Notes under the pieces: generated by a model
What the model was told of the DNA's origin: nothing
The model's database searches: none
The model's input: the letters and a program-made list of their open reading frames with translations, nothing else
Position numbers and translations under genes: made by a program
Assembly (NCBI RefSeq): GCF_010726245.1
Contig: NZ_AP022561.1
Coordinates: 4,216,001 to 4,280,000, forward strand
Source: Mycolicibacterium aichiense
GTDB lineage: Bacteria; Actinomycetota; Actinomycetes; Mycobacteriales; Mycobacteriaceae
DNA: 64,000 nucleotides
Direction of reading: 5' to 3'
Shown: positions 53,980 through 62,155 of the stretch, in pieces
Position numbering within the stretch: the first letter of the stretch is position 1
How the letters are laid out: each line of letters begins with the position of its first letter

Positions 53980-55070
53980 TTGGCCGCCGCCAGAGTGAGG
54001 ACATACTGCAGTAGTGCCACGTCCACCGCGTAGGGCGTTCCTTTGACGTTTGCACAACTGCCCGGGACCGACGCGTTCATGATGTTGCACTGAGCAACGC
54101 CGTCGGGCGTGCGAATCCGGTACAGCGGCGGCCGGTAGTGCAGCGTGAAATCGTGGTTGTTGACGAGGTTGATCAACCCGTTGAGCACGCGCGGCGCCAC
54201 GTTGAGCAGACTCGCGTAATACGGTGCGCGCGGACTTGCCTTCCTGAGGAAGACCGACACCGCCTCGAGTAGCTGTTGAATTTGTGGGCCCAGTTCCTTC
54301 TCGATACTTCCGGCCGCTTCGATGACGGGAATGATTCCTTCCATCGTCTTCGAGGAGCCTTCAAGAGTTTCGGCGGCGTCTTCACCTGCGGAGGTGGCCA
54401 GATCGTCGAACACCCCGTGCAGCGTCGGCTCGACATCGACCAGCGTGGTGGTCAACTGCCTGAGGTTGCGGGTCACCGAAGCAAGATCACCGATGGCCTG
54501 GTCAGGCGCATCGACGACCGACGACGTGGTCGTGAGCAACCTGTTGGCCCCCGGCCCCTGGCCGCGCAGCGCTCGATCGATACCGGTCACCATCTGCCCG
54601 ATGTTGTCCGAGCCTGCGGGATTGATCGAGTTGATGAAGTTCGTCGAGGATCCGATGACTTGAGACAGACTCTTCGGGGTCAACGATCGACCGAGTGGGA
54701 TGCAGCCGTTCGGGAGCAACTTCTGCGTCTGCTCGTAATCTCCGACGAGTTCCAATGCTCGATCGGCAAGGATCGATGTCGACCTGGTGACTGCTTTGAC
54801 ATCCGCGGGGATCTTCCGTCCATCATCGACGGTGAAATCCACCCGAACAGACTGAGCAGACGGAGTCAGCGCGGTGACCTTCCCGATGGGAAAGCCCAAG
54901 TGCGTCACGGGGTTATCGACGTAGAGTCCGACACTGTCAGGCATGATCGCGCAATAGTGGGCGGCTTCTGCCTTGGTAGGTGACGCGCACGAGGAGCAGG
55001 CGGCCACGGCAATCGCAATGACCGACACCGATGCCAGGCCCCGGATCCCGGGTGGACGCAGCGGACTCAT
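53976..55070 (-). CDS. mceD: MceD-type protein with a lipobox
   Basis: This 364-residue MCE protein has an N-terminal hydrophobic segment ending IAVAACSSC. The AVAAC is a good lipobox, unusual for MceD, which normally has an uncleaved membrane helix. The MlaD domain follows (SVGLYVDNPVTHLGFPIGKV in part, STSILADRALELVGDY), and the tail has Cys near the end (VAQCNIMN, GSCANV). Its ATG shares one base with the mceC stop. Two lipoproteins in one Mce complex is notable. Confidence 0.88.
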   Translation of the reverse strand: MSPLRPPGIRGLASVSVIAIAVAACSSCASPTKAEAAHYCAIMPDSVGLYVDNPVTHLGFPIGKVTALTPSAQSVRVDFTVDDGRKIPADVKAVTRSTSILADRALELVGDYEQTQKLLPNGCIPLGRSLTPKSLSQVIGSSTNFINSINPAGSDNIGQMVTGIDRALRGQGPGANRLLTTTSSVVDAPDQAIGDLASVTRNLRQLTTTLVDVEPTLHGVFDDLATSAGEDAAETLEGSSKTMEGIIPVIEAAGSIEKELGPQIQQLLEAVSVFLRKASPRAPYYASLLNVAPRVLNGLINLVNNHDFTLHYRPPLYRIRTPDGVAQCNIMNASVPGSCANVKGTPYAVDVALLQYVLTLAAAK

Positions 55071-56038
55071 CAGCAGGCACTCCCAGGCACTGGTACGCAA
55101 AGGTCTGTTGCCAGTAGTCCCGGGTCGGCGTTCTGAGCGTTGAGGATTCGATCGAACAGATTCTGTACCCGCTTGAGTGCGCGAATGGTCAGCCCGTTGC
55201 GTTCGACGAAGGACCGGCCTCGCTCGAGGTAATCTCTTATCTTTTCGACGAATTCGGCCTGGTGAGCCTCGTAAGTGTCGGCCAGCGGTTTGATGGCGAG
55301 GAGGACTTCGCCCAGACCTTGCAGCGTCTGGGAGATGCCTTTGTCGTAGATCACCATCGTCTGCGTGGCGATCGAGACCTTCCGCACCAGTTGGGTGAAC
55401 TTGTCTCGGTATTGGGCCAGCGCCCGGATGTATTCATCGGAGAGGTTGAGAATTTCGGTGACCTGACCGCGTTGCCGCTCCACGGTCGACATCAGTGCGT
55501 TGCCGGCATCTATCGTGGTGGCGACCACCTGTACGTTGGTGCCGGTCAAGCCCTGCGAGATCTGATTGAGCGACTCGTTCAACGGCTTGGTATCGACGTG
55601 CTCGGTAATCTTGGTGGTGTCGGCCAGCGTTCGAATCAGGCTGTACGGCATCGTGACTCGTGAGGCTGGAATTTTCTGATTTCCCAGCGGGGCGTTACCC
55701 ATCGACGCAAGATTGACGTAGTAGCCACCGACAACGGTGAGCATGCGAACGTCGACCTGCGATTGATCGCCGACGAAGGCTTGATTGTCGATCTTCGATT
55801 GCACCAGAACCTGATTCGGCTCCAGCGTCAACCGGGTCACCGTCCCCACCTTGATTCCGGCCATGCGCACCTCTTCTCCGACACGTATCGCGTTCGCGTC
55901 ATCGGTGTAAAAGGACACGGCCTGCTCTTGGCCCGGCGGGTTGTAGTAGACGTATGCCAACACCAGTCCGATGACGGCCGCGACCACGATGGTCGCAACA
56001 CCCCAGGACACCGGGCTCCGCAGAAGACGACTTGACAT
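55070..56038 (-). CDS. mceC: MceC-type MlaD-domain protein
   Basis: This 322-residue protein has a membrane helix (GVATIVVAAVIGLVLAYVYY), an MCE domain (AIRVGEEVRMAGIKVGTVTRL in part, VVGGYYVNLASM) and a helical tail with repeated Leu-heptad pattern (LNLSDEYIRALAQYRDKF). The C-terminus carries two Cys (LCVPVPGSAC). ATG at 56038 is preferred to the Met four codons earlier because it overlaps the mceB stop (TGATG), as elsewhere in this operon. Confidence 0.9.
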   Translation of the reverse strand: MSSRLLRSPVSWGVATIVVAAVIGLVLAYVYYNPPGQEQAVSFYTDDANAIRVGEEVRMAGIKVGTVTRLTLEPNQVLVQSKIDNQAFVGDQSQVDVRMLTVVGGYYVNLASMGNAPLGNQKIPASRVTMPYSLIRTLADTTKITEHVDTKPLNESLNQISQGLTGTNVQVVATTIDAGNALMSTVERQRGQVTEILNLSDEYIRALAQYRDKFTQLVRKVSIATQTMVIYDKGISQTLQGLGEVLLAIKPLADTYEAHQAEFVEKIRDYLERGRSFVERNGLTIRALKRVQNLFDRILNAQNADPGLLATDLCVPVPGSAC

Positions 56039-57042
56039 CAGCGATTGCATAACACCACCCGTTGACCATTCAGCAGCACATCCATCGTTTCGGGAAGTTG
56101 AAAGTTGCCCCTCGAACACGGCTGCACTTCGGTCCCGTCGCTGCCCGGCGGTGGGACGTTCTCGTTGATCACCGGGACCAGCTTGAAGGCGTCGAAGAAA
56201 TTGTCGAGGTTGCTCGATGCCCGATCCAACGCATCGTCGACGTTGTTTCCGTTTCTGAACCCGGCGTTGTGCAGCAGCCGGGTGACCGGATCGAAGAAGT
56301 CCTTGCTGTACAGCAGATCCTTGCGAAACTCGTCGAGAACCGAATTCACCTTGTCCACAGGCCGGTTCACCAGGTCGATGATGTGGATGAACCGCTCGGA
56401 GGCGCCGCCTATCCCATTGGCGATCTGGGCGAGGTTGTTCATCAACGTTGCGACGACCTGCTGACGGTCAGACACGAATTCCGTGAGCCGGCGGATGCTT
56501 TGCAGCAGCGGTTCCAATCCACTGCCGTCGCCGGTCAAGAAGGATGCGGCGTTGGCGGTGAACGTGTTGATCTCCTCGGGGCTCAACGTTGCCAGCACGG
56601 GCTGCAGACCGTTGAAGAGGGCGGTCACGTCGAAAGAGGGCTGGGTCATGGACGTCGGTATCTGCTTGACCAAGTTCGCCTCGGCATAGTTCTCAGCCGG
56701 GTCCGTCACATCGACATAGCGAACACCGGTGAGCGCCTGGAACTTGATGGCGAGCCGGGTGGCGGGCACGACGCCGTACTTGCGGTCCAGCGTGAACTTC
56801 ACCTGGGCGACATTCTGGCCGTCGACTCGGGCCAGGTCGACCGATTCGACCTTGCCGACACGAACTCCCCGCACCCGTACATCGCCGTCCTGATGAAGAC
56901 CGGAGGCATCGGTGTATTCCGCGACATACGTTCGTGTTTGGACATCGACAGGATTGACGAGGGTGTTCGACAGCAGAATGAAGAGCACGACCGACACGAC
57001 GAGCGCAACGCCGATCCGCCACGAGGCAGCTAACGGCTTCAC
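56038..57042 (-). CDS. mceB: MceB-type MlaD-domain protein
   Basis: This 334-residue protein has a membrane helix (GVALVVSVVLFILLSNTL), MCE domain (SGLHQDGDVRVRGVRVGKVES in part, LTGVRYVDVTDP) and a tail with PTSMTQPSFDVTALFNGLQP, typical of MceB. Two Cys near the end (VQPCSRG, VVLCNR) may be bridged. GTG start overlaps the mceA stop by four bases. Confidence 0.9.
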   Translation of the reverse strand: MKPLAASWRIGVALVVSVVLFILLSNTLVNPVDVQTRTYVAEYTDASGLHQDGDVRVRGVRVGKVESVDLARVDGQNVAQVKFTLDRKYGVVPATRLAIKFQALTGVRYVDVTDPAENYAEANLVKQIPTSMTQPSFDVTALFNGLQPVLATLSPEEINTFTANAASFLTGDGSGLEPLLQSIRRLTEFVSDRQQVVATLMNNLAQIANGIGGASERFIHIIDLVNRPVDKVNSVLDEFRKDLLYSKDFFDPVTRLLHNAGFRNGNNVDDALDRASSNLDNFFDAFKLVPVINENVPPPGSDGTEVQPCSRGNFQLPETMDVLLNGQRVVLCNR

Positions 57043-58151
57043 GGGGTGCCCTCCGTCGCGATCCCGACCGACGACGCAACGCCGGGCAAGCTGTCCAGCA
57101 GAATCCGGACCGAAACTGCGTGTTGCGTACCGTTTCCGGCATAGAGCTTCTCGAATCGGGAACGCAGTTCCGATAGCTTCTCCGCCACATCCTGCGGTCG
57201 CAGCAGAACGGGTCCGGTATCGGTGATCGCTTTGATACCGCTGATCAACGGGATGAGGTCATCTACGTGGCTGCTCACGAGTTTGCCCACCGCACCGAAC
57301 AGGCCATTCTGCGCGAGGCTCAGGTAGGTGTCCCAGTGCTTGGCGTAGAACTCCGGGGAGATGTCACCGAGGCTCGGTGTGTCGACGTCGGTCAGGAAGG
57401 GGAACTCGTATTTTGGGCCGCTGGACGACGCAGGTCCACGGATCTGCCCGGGGTAATAGCTGTAGTCGATGATCCGCCTGCCGGCGATGATCGCCTCGTT
57501 CGCGAATGGTGGTACGGCTTCGACTGCCGAAGACAGCTTGATCAGTTGGTCCTCCGTCGGATGTATCTGCACGGCCTCAACGGCCCGCGATACGGTCACC
57601 GCGGTTTCGAACAGCGGGTTCAAGCCGTCGGTGTAGCGGGTCACGCGATCGATCACCTTGATCAACTGCGGGGTGAGGGATGCTTCAGAGACATTGCCCA
57701 GTTGATTGAGCAGTTCCGAAAGGGTGAAGTTTCCCGACGGTGTGAGACTGAGTCTGCTGCCGTCCTTGAGTTCTCGGCCTCCTGGATTCGGCACGAGGTT
57801 GATGCCCGGTACGCCGAAGTAGTTGATCGGCCTGAAATCTATGCTGACACTGTCGGTAAGGCCTCGGGTGGGTTGCGACTGCAGGGCCGTTTCCAATTGC
57901 ACGCCACCGCCGGCCAAGTTGGTGACGTCGGTGACCTGCCCGACCTTGACGCCGTGCATGACGACTGCCGTGCCCGCCTGCACACCCTGTCCAACATAAG
58001 GAGTCGAAATCACCACGGAATAAAGCCCTTTTGCCCGCTCGCCGAATGGGTCGACGATGACGAGTGATACCGCCACAGCGATGCACAAGACGACGGCGCC
58101 GCTGATGGACATCAGCACCCGTTCCTGGCGCTGCGCGGATCCTCTCAACAT
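57039..58151 (-). CDS. mceA: MceA-type MlaD-domain protein
   Basis: This 370-residue first Mce protein has a membrane helix (ISGAVVLCIAVAVSLVIV, about residues 16-33), an MCE domain with STPYVGQGVQAGTAVVMHGV and GQVTDVTNLA, and NYFGVPGINLVPN. A helical tail follows, with LSELLNQLGNVSEASLTPQL in part. It begins 10 bases after the yrbEB stop. It is shorter than Mce1A (454) and lacks the long C-terminal tail. Confidence 0.9.
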   Translation of the reverse strand: MLRGSAQRQERVLMSISGAVVLCIAVAVSLVIVDPFGERAKGLYSVVISTPYVGQGVQAGTAVVMHGVKVGQVTDVTNLAGGGVQLETALQSQPTRGLTDSVSIDFRPINYFGVPGINLVPNPGGRELKDGSRLSLTPSGNFTLSELLNQLGNVSEASLTPQLIKVIDRVTRYTDGLNPLFETAVTVSRAVEAVQIHPTEDQLIKLSSAVEAVPPFANEAIIAGRRIIDYSYYPGQIRGPASSSGPKYEFPFLTDVDTPSLGDISPEFYAKHWDTYLSLAQNGLFGAVGKLVSSHVDDLIPLISGIKAITDTGPVLLRPQDVAEKLSELRSRFEKLYAGNGTQHAVSVRILLDSLPGVASSVGIATEGTP

Positions 58152-58161
58152 GAGATTCCCT

Positions 58162-59013
58162 CTATCCCTTGAAGATGAACTCGGGCTGCAGACCCCACAG
58201 CAGCACAGTGGTGGTGAAGTCCAGGACCACGATGGTCACCAGACTCGCGCGCACGGCCCGACCCGACGCCATGCCGACGCCTACCGGTCCACCGGAGGCG
58301 AAATATCCGTAGTAGCAATGAATCAACGTCACCGCAATGCAGTAGATGGTCAACTTGATCGTCGAATAGAGCAGATCAATCGGCGTGAGGAACATGGCGA
58401 AGTAGTGGAAGTACGTACCTCCGTGCTCGCCGTTGAAGACAACGACCACCGTTTGGATCGTGTAGAAAACGGCCATGACGGTCAGCAGATAGCCGGGTAT
58501 GACGCACGTCAATGCGCCGATGAGTCGAGTGCCGACGACAAATGGAATGGGCCGCAGGCCGATCGCCTCCACGGCGTCGATCTCTTCCGCGATCCGCATG
58601 GCTCCGATTTCGGCGGTCATGCGCGTACCCGCTTGGGACATGAACGCGATTCCGGCGACAATGGGTCCGAGAATTCGGACGGCACCGATTCCGCCGATGA
58701 TGCCCGATAGCGATCCGAATCCCAGGATGTTCAATACCGCAAGTGACTCGATCCCGAGAGACGCACCGGTCGCGATGCCTAGTAGGAGTAGCACGCTGAT
58801 CGTGCCGCCATCGACGATCAGCGATCCTCTGCCCCACGCCATGTTGAGGGTCGCGGCCAAGGTCTGACGAGAGTAGCGCCGCACGGTCAGGGGCAAGTAG
58901 TAGAAGACCTGACCGATGAACAAGATCCAGTGGCCGAATCCGCTCACGGGCTTCTTGACGGTGTCGGCAACGGCTGCACCCGCGCGCCCGAAACCAGACG
59001 GTGCCGACATCAC
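58162..59013 (-). CDS. yrbEB: YrbE-type permease, second (MlaE family)
   Basis: This 283-residue inner-membrane permease has five or six hydrophobic segments and the MlaE signature AFMSQAGTRMTAEIGAMRI with EEIDAVEAIGLRPIPFVV. With YrbEA and MceG it forms the ABC core that accepts lipid from the Mce tunnel. The annotated GTG start overlaps the yrbEA stop by 4 bases; the ATG one codon later is also possible. Confidence 0.92.
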   Translation of the reverse strand: MMSAPSGFGRAGAAVADTVKKPVSGFGHWILFIGQVFYYLPLTVRRYSRQTLAATLNMAWGRGSLIVDGGTISVLLLLGIATGASLGIESLAVLNILGFGSLSGIIGGIGAVRILGPIVAGIAFMSQAGTRMTAEIGAMRIAEEIDAVEAIGLRPIPFVVGTRLIGALTCVIPGYLLTVMAVFYTIQTVVVVFNGEHGGTYFHYFAMFLTPIDLLYSTIKLTIYCIAVTLIHCYYGYFASGGPVGVGMASGRAVRASLVTIVVLDFTTTVLLWGLQPEFIFKG

Positions 59014-59903
59014 GCCACCGCCGTGGGGAAGAACATCGTCGAGATCTGCGTGATCGCAAGGTTCGCGAACAGGATGAGAACGACATTGATCACCACGGCC
59101 GCGTTGACGGCATCCGCGACACCGCGCGGCCCGCCCTTCGCCTCCATGCCCCGCATCGAGGAGATGACGGCCACGATCGCGGCGAAAACGAGGCCCTTTC
59201 CGATCGCAAAGTAAACGTCCGTCATCTTGGCGAACGTTCCGAATGAGTTCCAGAAGCTCCCAGGCGCCACGCCGCTCACCGAGACCGAGAGCAGGAACGC
59301 AGACGCCGTTCCCGACACGATGATGACCAGGGTCAGCATGGGTGCGATCAGCAACAGCGCCAAGAAACGAGGTACCACGAGGCGACGAACCGGGTCCACA
59401 CCGAGTACTCGCATGGCGTCAAGCTCCTCGCGAATGGCCCGCGCCCCGAAGTCAGATGCGATCGCCGATGCCGCGGCACCGCCCATAAGCAGACCTGCTG
59501 TGACGGGCGCCCCCTGGCGCAGAACCCCCACTCCACTTGCCGCGCCGAGAAGCGCGGTTGCACCCACTTGCGCCACGAGTCCCGACACGACAACCGTGAC
59601 GATCCCGCCGATCGGTATTGCCATCAATACAGCCGGGGTCGCGGTGACCTTGAACAGTGCCCAGGCTTGCCAGACGAACTCACCCGCCGGCAGTCGGCCG
59701 GTGACGGTGTCCTGAATGGCATAGCGCAGAACGGAAATAGCAAGGGCAACGCCGCGACCGGTGGTCCCGGCGGCCGCCACCGGAGCCTTGGCCAGCCGTG
59801 TCGCGTTGCGCTTCGCGGAGTGGAGCGCGCCGGACTGTGGCTGATGGTGGCGAAGATTGCCAGCCCGACTGGTCGCAGCGGGTGGATCCGCGACGTTTAC
59901 CAT
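59010..59903 (-). CDS. yrbEA: YrbE-type permease, first (MlaE family)
   Basis: This 297-residue permease is the first structural gene of the mce operon. It has the conserved loop SDFGARAIREELDAMRVLGV and PVRRLVVPRFLALLLIAPML, plus five membrane segments. The chosen ATG (MVNVADPP) removes 16 Arg-rich residues of the open frame that lack a ribosome site. An N-terminal region of about 55 residues before the first membrane helix is longer than usual. About 340 bases separate it from the inferred promoter. Confidence 0.9.
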   Translation of the reverse strand: MVNVADPPAATSRAGNLRHHQPQSGALHSAKRNATRLAKAPVAAAGTTGRGVALAISVLRYAIQDTVTGRLPAGEFVWQAWALFKVTATPAVLMAIPIGGIVTVVVSGLVAQVGATALLGAASGVGVLRQGAPVTAGLLMGGAAASAIASDFGARAIREELDAMRVLGVDPVRRLVVPRFLALLLIAPMLTLVIIVSGTASAFLLSVSVSGVAPGSFWNSFGTFAKMTDVYFAIGKGLVFAAIVAVISSMRGMEAKGGPRGVADAVNAAVVINVVLILFANLAITQISTMFFPTAVA

Positions 59904-60212
59904 CCGCCCAACCCGGACTCGGCCAGGTCTGCGACTACGGCGCTGCAGCACCGTGGTCGGACGCCCGCGAGTGGACCCGACTGGAAGACCATGGACGCAC
60001 CTCGATGCTCGGTGACTGCGAGCCTCGACTGAGCCACTACTGCTCTCCCATCGTCGCTTGTGAAATCCGGCCGGTGAACCGGCTTGCGTTACTCATGTCG
60101 CTCATCGCCGTCATGGACGACTTCGGTCATGTCCGGATATGGCGCCGAAACCTGCACGCGGCCCCTCCGCTACGTTGACCTCGAGCAACTGGGTTGTGGG
60201 CGGTGACGCTAA
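59904..60212. other. Long untranslated leader of the mce operon
   Basis: Between yrbEA and the promoter-operator block lie about 300 bases without a supported gene. Plus-strand open frames run through it but continue as antisense of yrbEA and lack ribosome sites. If transcription starts near 60242, this is a long 5' leader that could carry regulation; I see no riboswitch fold by eye. Confidence 0.4.
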
Positions 60213-60277
60213 ACCTACAGCAAAGTGGTTTGGCTCACAGCGAGTAACAACCTATACCTAATAGCTTTAGTTGCCAA
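60213..60277 (-). promoter_or_regulatory. mce-operon promoter with clustered 17-bp operators
   Basis: On the minus strand TTGGCA (60277-60272), a 17-base spacer and TAGGTT (60254-60249) form a promoter pointing at yrbEA. Over it lie two interleaved operator copies, ACCTAATAGCTTTAGTT (60256-60272) and ACCTATACCTAATAGCT (60250-60266). A third, weaker copy, ACCTACAGCAAAGTGGT, lies downstream at 60213-60229. This ties the importer to the catabolic genes. Confidence 0.65.
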
Positions 60278-60534
60278 GCCCCAAATGCACCCGCGTTATT
60301 TTCGCTGCCGTTAGTCTCGGGCCCCAGGCCCTTCACACCCAACGAGCACACCCGCAAACCCGAGTGGCCCTAGGCGCACTCGCCCGGCCGAAGGCAAACG
60401 AGATATCGAAAGCCGTTCTGGACTGCAGGATTTCGAGGTCCCACCAGAAACCCCGGACGAAAGCGCTTTCAACGTCCGATGCCGGCGACCCGAATCCGTG
60501 ATTGTCCGCGAGCCGGCCGACTACGCCGGGTGCA
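60278..60534. other. Gap upstream of the mce promoter
   Basis: About 257 bases with no supported gene, repeat or clear regulatory site beyond those given. A 76-residue plus-strand frame is present but has no ribosome site. Confidence 0.4.
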
Positions 60535-60840
60535 TCACGGACATAGGTAGATGAAGGCCAGCTGCGTGAGCGCCGGTGTCACCAGGGTTGCTTCGGTCCC
60601 CACGAAGCCCGCGGCCCGCTTGTCACAGGCGTACCAACCGTCGCTCAGCAATTCACCATCGCTGCGGAAAGACACCGGGTTGTGACTGGCCGCGAACACG
60701 CGGCGAGCCTGATCGAGGAAGTTGATTTCGGCCGGCGTAGGAGGGACCAACGGATCGGCGTGCGCTGGCATGGCAGCGCTCACGCCCAGGACGAACGCCC
60801 CGATTGCCACAGCCCCCGAACAATTCCACGTGATCAACAC
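60535..60840 (-). CDS. DUF732-family secreted protein
   Basis: This 101-residue protein has a signal peptide (AVAIGAFVLGVSAAMPAHA, cleavage near residue 29). The mature domain has the DUF732 pattern FLDQARRVF with two Cys (YACDKRA, IYLCP). The start is GTG, with AAGGAG close upstream; a TTG one codon later is better spaced. It transcribes toward the mce operon but is separated by the operator block. Confidence 0.8.
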   Translation of the reverse strand: MLITWNCSGAVAIGAFVLGVSAAMPAHADPLVPPTPAEINFLDQARRVFAASHNPVSFRSDGELLSDGWYACDKRAAGFVGTEATLVTPALTQLAFIYLCP

Positions 60841-61016
60841 AATCTCCTTGGGACACTTGCGGCCTCAGTACTGATGCGCGCCCGCGAGGGTGTCTCGTAA
60901 GCAACAGGTGCCGCACTCAAGTCCACAAAATCCAGCGGTGCGCGGCTTGAGGACAGTAGCCGTCCAAGATCCTCTCGCGCAGCGAACACGAAAATCGACA
61001 AGGGCCTCTGCAAGTA

Positions 61017-61033
61017 ACCTTATGACCTTAGGA
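61017..61033. promoter_or_regulatory. Weak 17-bp operator I
   Basis: ACCTTATGACCTTAGGA has the CT[A/T]-N7-TAG spacing of the cluster operator but matches less well. It lies between the two divergent DUF732 genes, 177 bases before the minus-strand one. Confidence 0.3.
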
Positions 61034-61128
61034 TAAGTGTGTCAACCGTCACTCGCTTCGTGAGCGGCGGCTACCAAGTTCCGGCTCAGGACGCAGCAAC
61101 CAGCGCCTTCCGATCTTCAGGATTTGGA

Positions 61129-61156
61129 TTGACTACTTATCTACTTACTGTAGTTT
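61129..61156 (+). promoter_or_regulatory. DUF732 promoter with operator J, leaderless
   Basis: TTGACT (61129-61134), 16-base spacer and TAGTTT (61151-61156) end 7 bases before the ATG at 61163, indicating a leaderless mRNA. Operator ATCTACTTACTGTAGTT (61139-61155) overlies the spacer and -10. Confidence 0.7.
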
Positions 61157-61162
61157 ATCGGG

Positions 61163-61573
61163 ATGATCAGCTTGGGCCATTTCCACCGCACGGCCGTGCC
61201 GACTGGTTTCGGGTCCGACCGCGACGCGGTCAGGATGGGGTCGCAGTGGAGAAGGATTGCGGTGAGCGCCTTTACGCTGCTGACGATCGCATCCGTGGCG
61301 CCGGCATACGCCGAGCCGGACAGTGTCGACCCCAGCGCAAACTACTCCGTCTTCCTCCAGGCGATCGCCGGGGACGGGATCGTCGTGGACAGCCGACAGG
61401 CCATCCTTGAGGGGCAGGCCGTGTGCAATCTCATGCGACCGCCGAACGACGCTTCGCTTTGGGACGCCGGACGTCACGTCGCCTCGATGCATTCAGATTG
61501 GGGAATGGGACTGGCCCTGCACTTCGCCGACCGATCCGTTCAGCACCTCTGCCCGCACAGAGGGTCATTCTGA
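61163..61573 (+). CDS. DUF732-family secreted protein
   Basis: This 136-residue protein has a signal-type segment at residues 30-50 (RRIAVSAFTLLTIASVAPAYA). The DUF732 mature domain follows: YSVFLQAIAGDGI, GQAVCNLM and HLCPHRG, with two conserved Cys. The annotated ATG lies exactly 7 bases after a -10 box, so a leaderless start is likely; it gives a long basic N-region. A start at the later ATG (61235) would give a more usual signal peptide. It belongs to the operator-linked gene set. Confidence 0.8.
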   Translation: MISLGHFHRTAVPTGFGSDRDAVRMGSQWRRIAVSAFTLLTIASVAPAYAEPDSVDPSANYSVFLQAIAGDGIVVDSRQAILEGQAVCNLMRPPNDASLWDAGRHVASMHSDWGMGLALHFADRSVQHLCPHRGSF

Positions 61574-61660
61574 CCAAGCAATTCAGTATTCGGTAACGGG
61601 TGATCGTTTCCCCAACGCCCTGGATTACCCACTGCTGAACAGCGTTGCACAGCAGACCAA

Positions 61661-62149
61661 TTAGACGTCTGCGGTCTGACGCCGGGCCACGACCGTGATC
61701 CCGATGAAACTCAACACCACCCGGTCAGTTTCGTCGGTCAGGATGGAGCTGTACGTCACGTCGGCCCTGGCCAAACGCTCAGCGATATCCACGATCTCAA
61801 CGGCCCCGGCCAGCGTTGCGCCCGGGCGCACCGGGACGGGCAAGCGCAGCTGGTCAATTCCCTTGCCTGCCAATAACGCCAGCCGCGGTATGAACTCACG
61901 AGAGGCCAGGCTGGAGAACAACGCCATGGTGTGCACCCCGCTGGCGATCACATCACCGAACACCGGGTTGGTCTCGTCGAGATGGATTGGCAACGGATCG
62001 AACCTGCTGGCGAAGGCCAGGATCTCGTCGCGGTCGACCCGCACGGTGCCCAGGTTCATCCAGTCTCCCACGCGCAGATCCTCGGCGTGCCATGGCGCGA
62101 GGTCGATCCGGGCGGCAAGGTCTCGCCCCTTCCCGGTGATAGCAGCCAT
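61661..62149 (-). CDS. MaoC-like (R)-hydratase-family protein
   Basis: This 162-residue hotdog-fold protein has the hydratase-2 motif FASRFDPLPIHLDET (about 47-61) with the Asp-Pro-x-x-x-His arrangement, and IASGVHTMAL. It would hydrate an enoyl-CoA in a beta-oxidation-like step. The gene follows the aldehyde dehydrogenase by 6 bases and is probably in its operon with the CoA-transferase. Confidence 0.9.
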   Translation of the reverse strand: MAAITGKGRDLAARIDLAPWHAEDLRVGDWMNLGTVRVDRDEILAFASRFDPLPIHLDETNPVFGDVIASGVHTMALFSSLASREFIPRLALLAGKGIDQLRLPVPVRPGATLAGAVEIVDIAERLARADVTYSSILTDETDRVVLSFIGITVVARRQTADV

Positions 62150-62155
62150 CGGACC

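Noticed and set aside
60271-60501. 76-residue plus-strand frame upstream of the mce promoter
   Set aside because: No ribosome site, unlikely composition and no recognised family.
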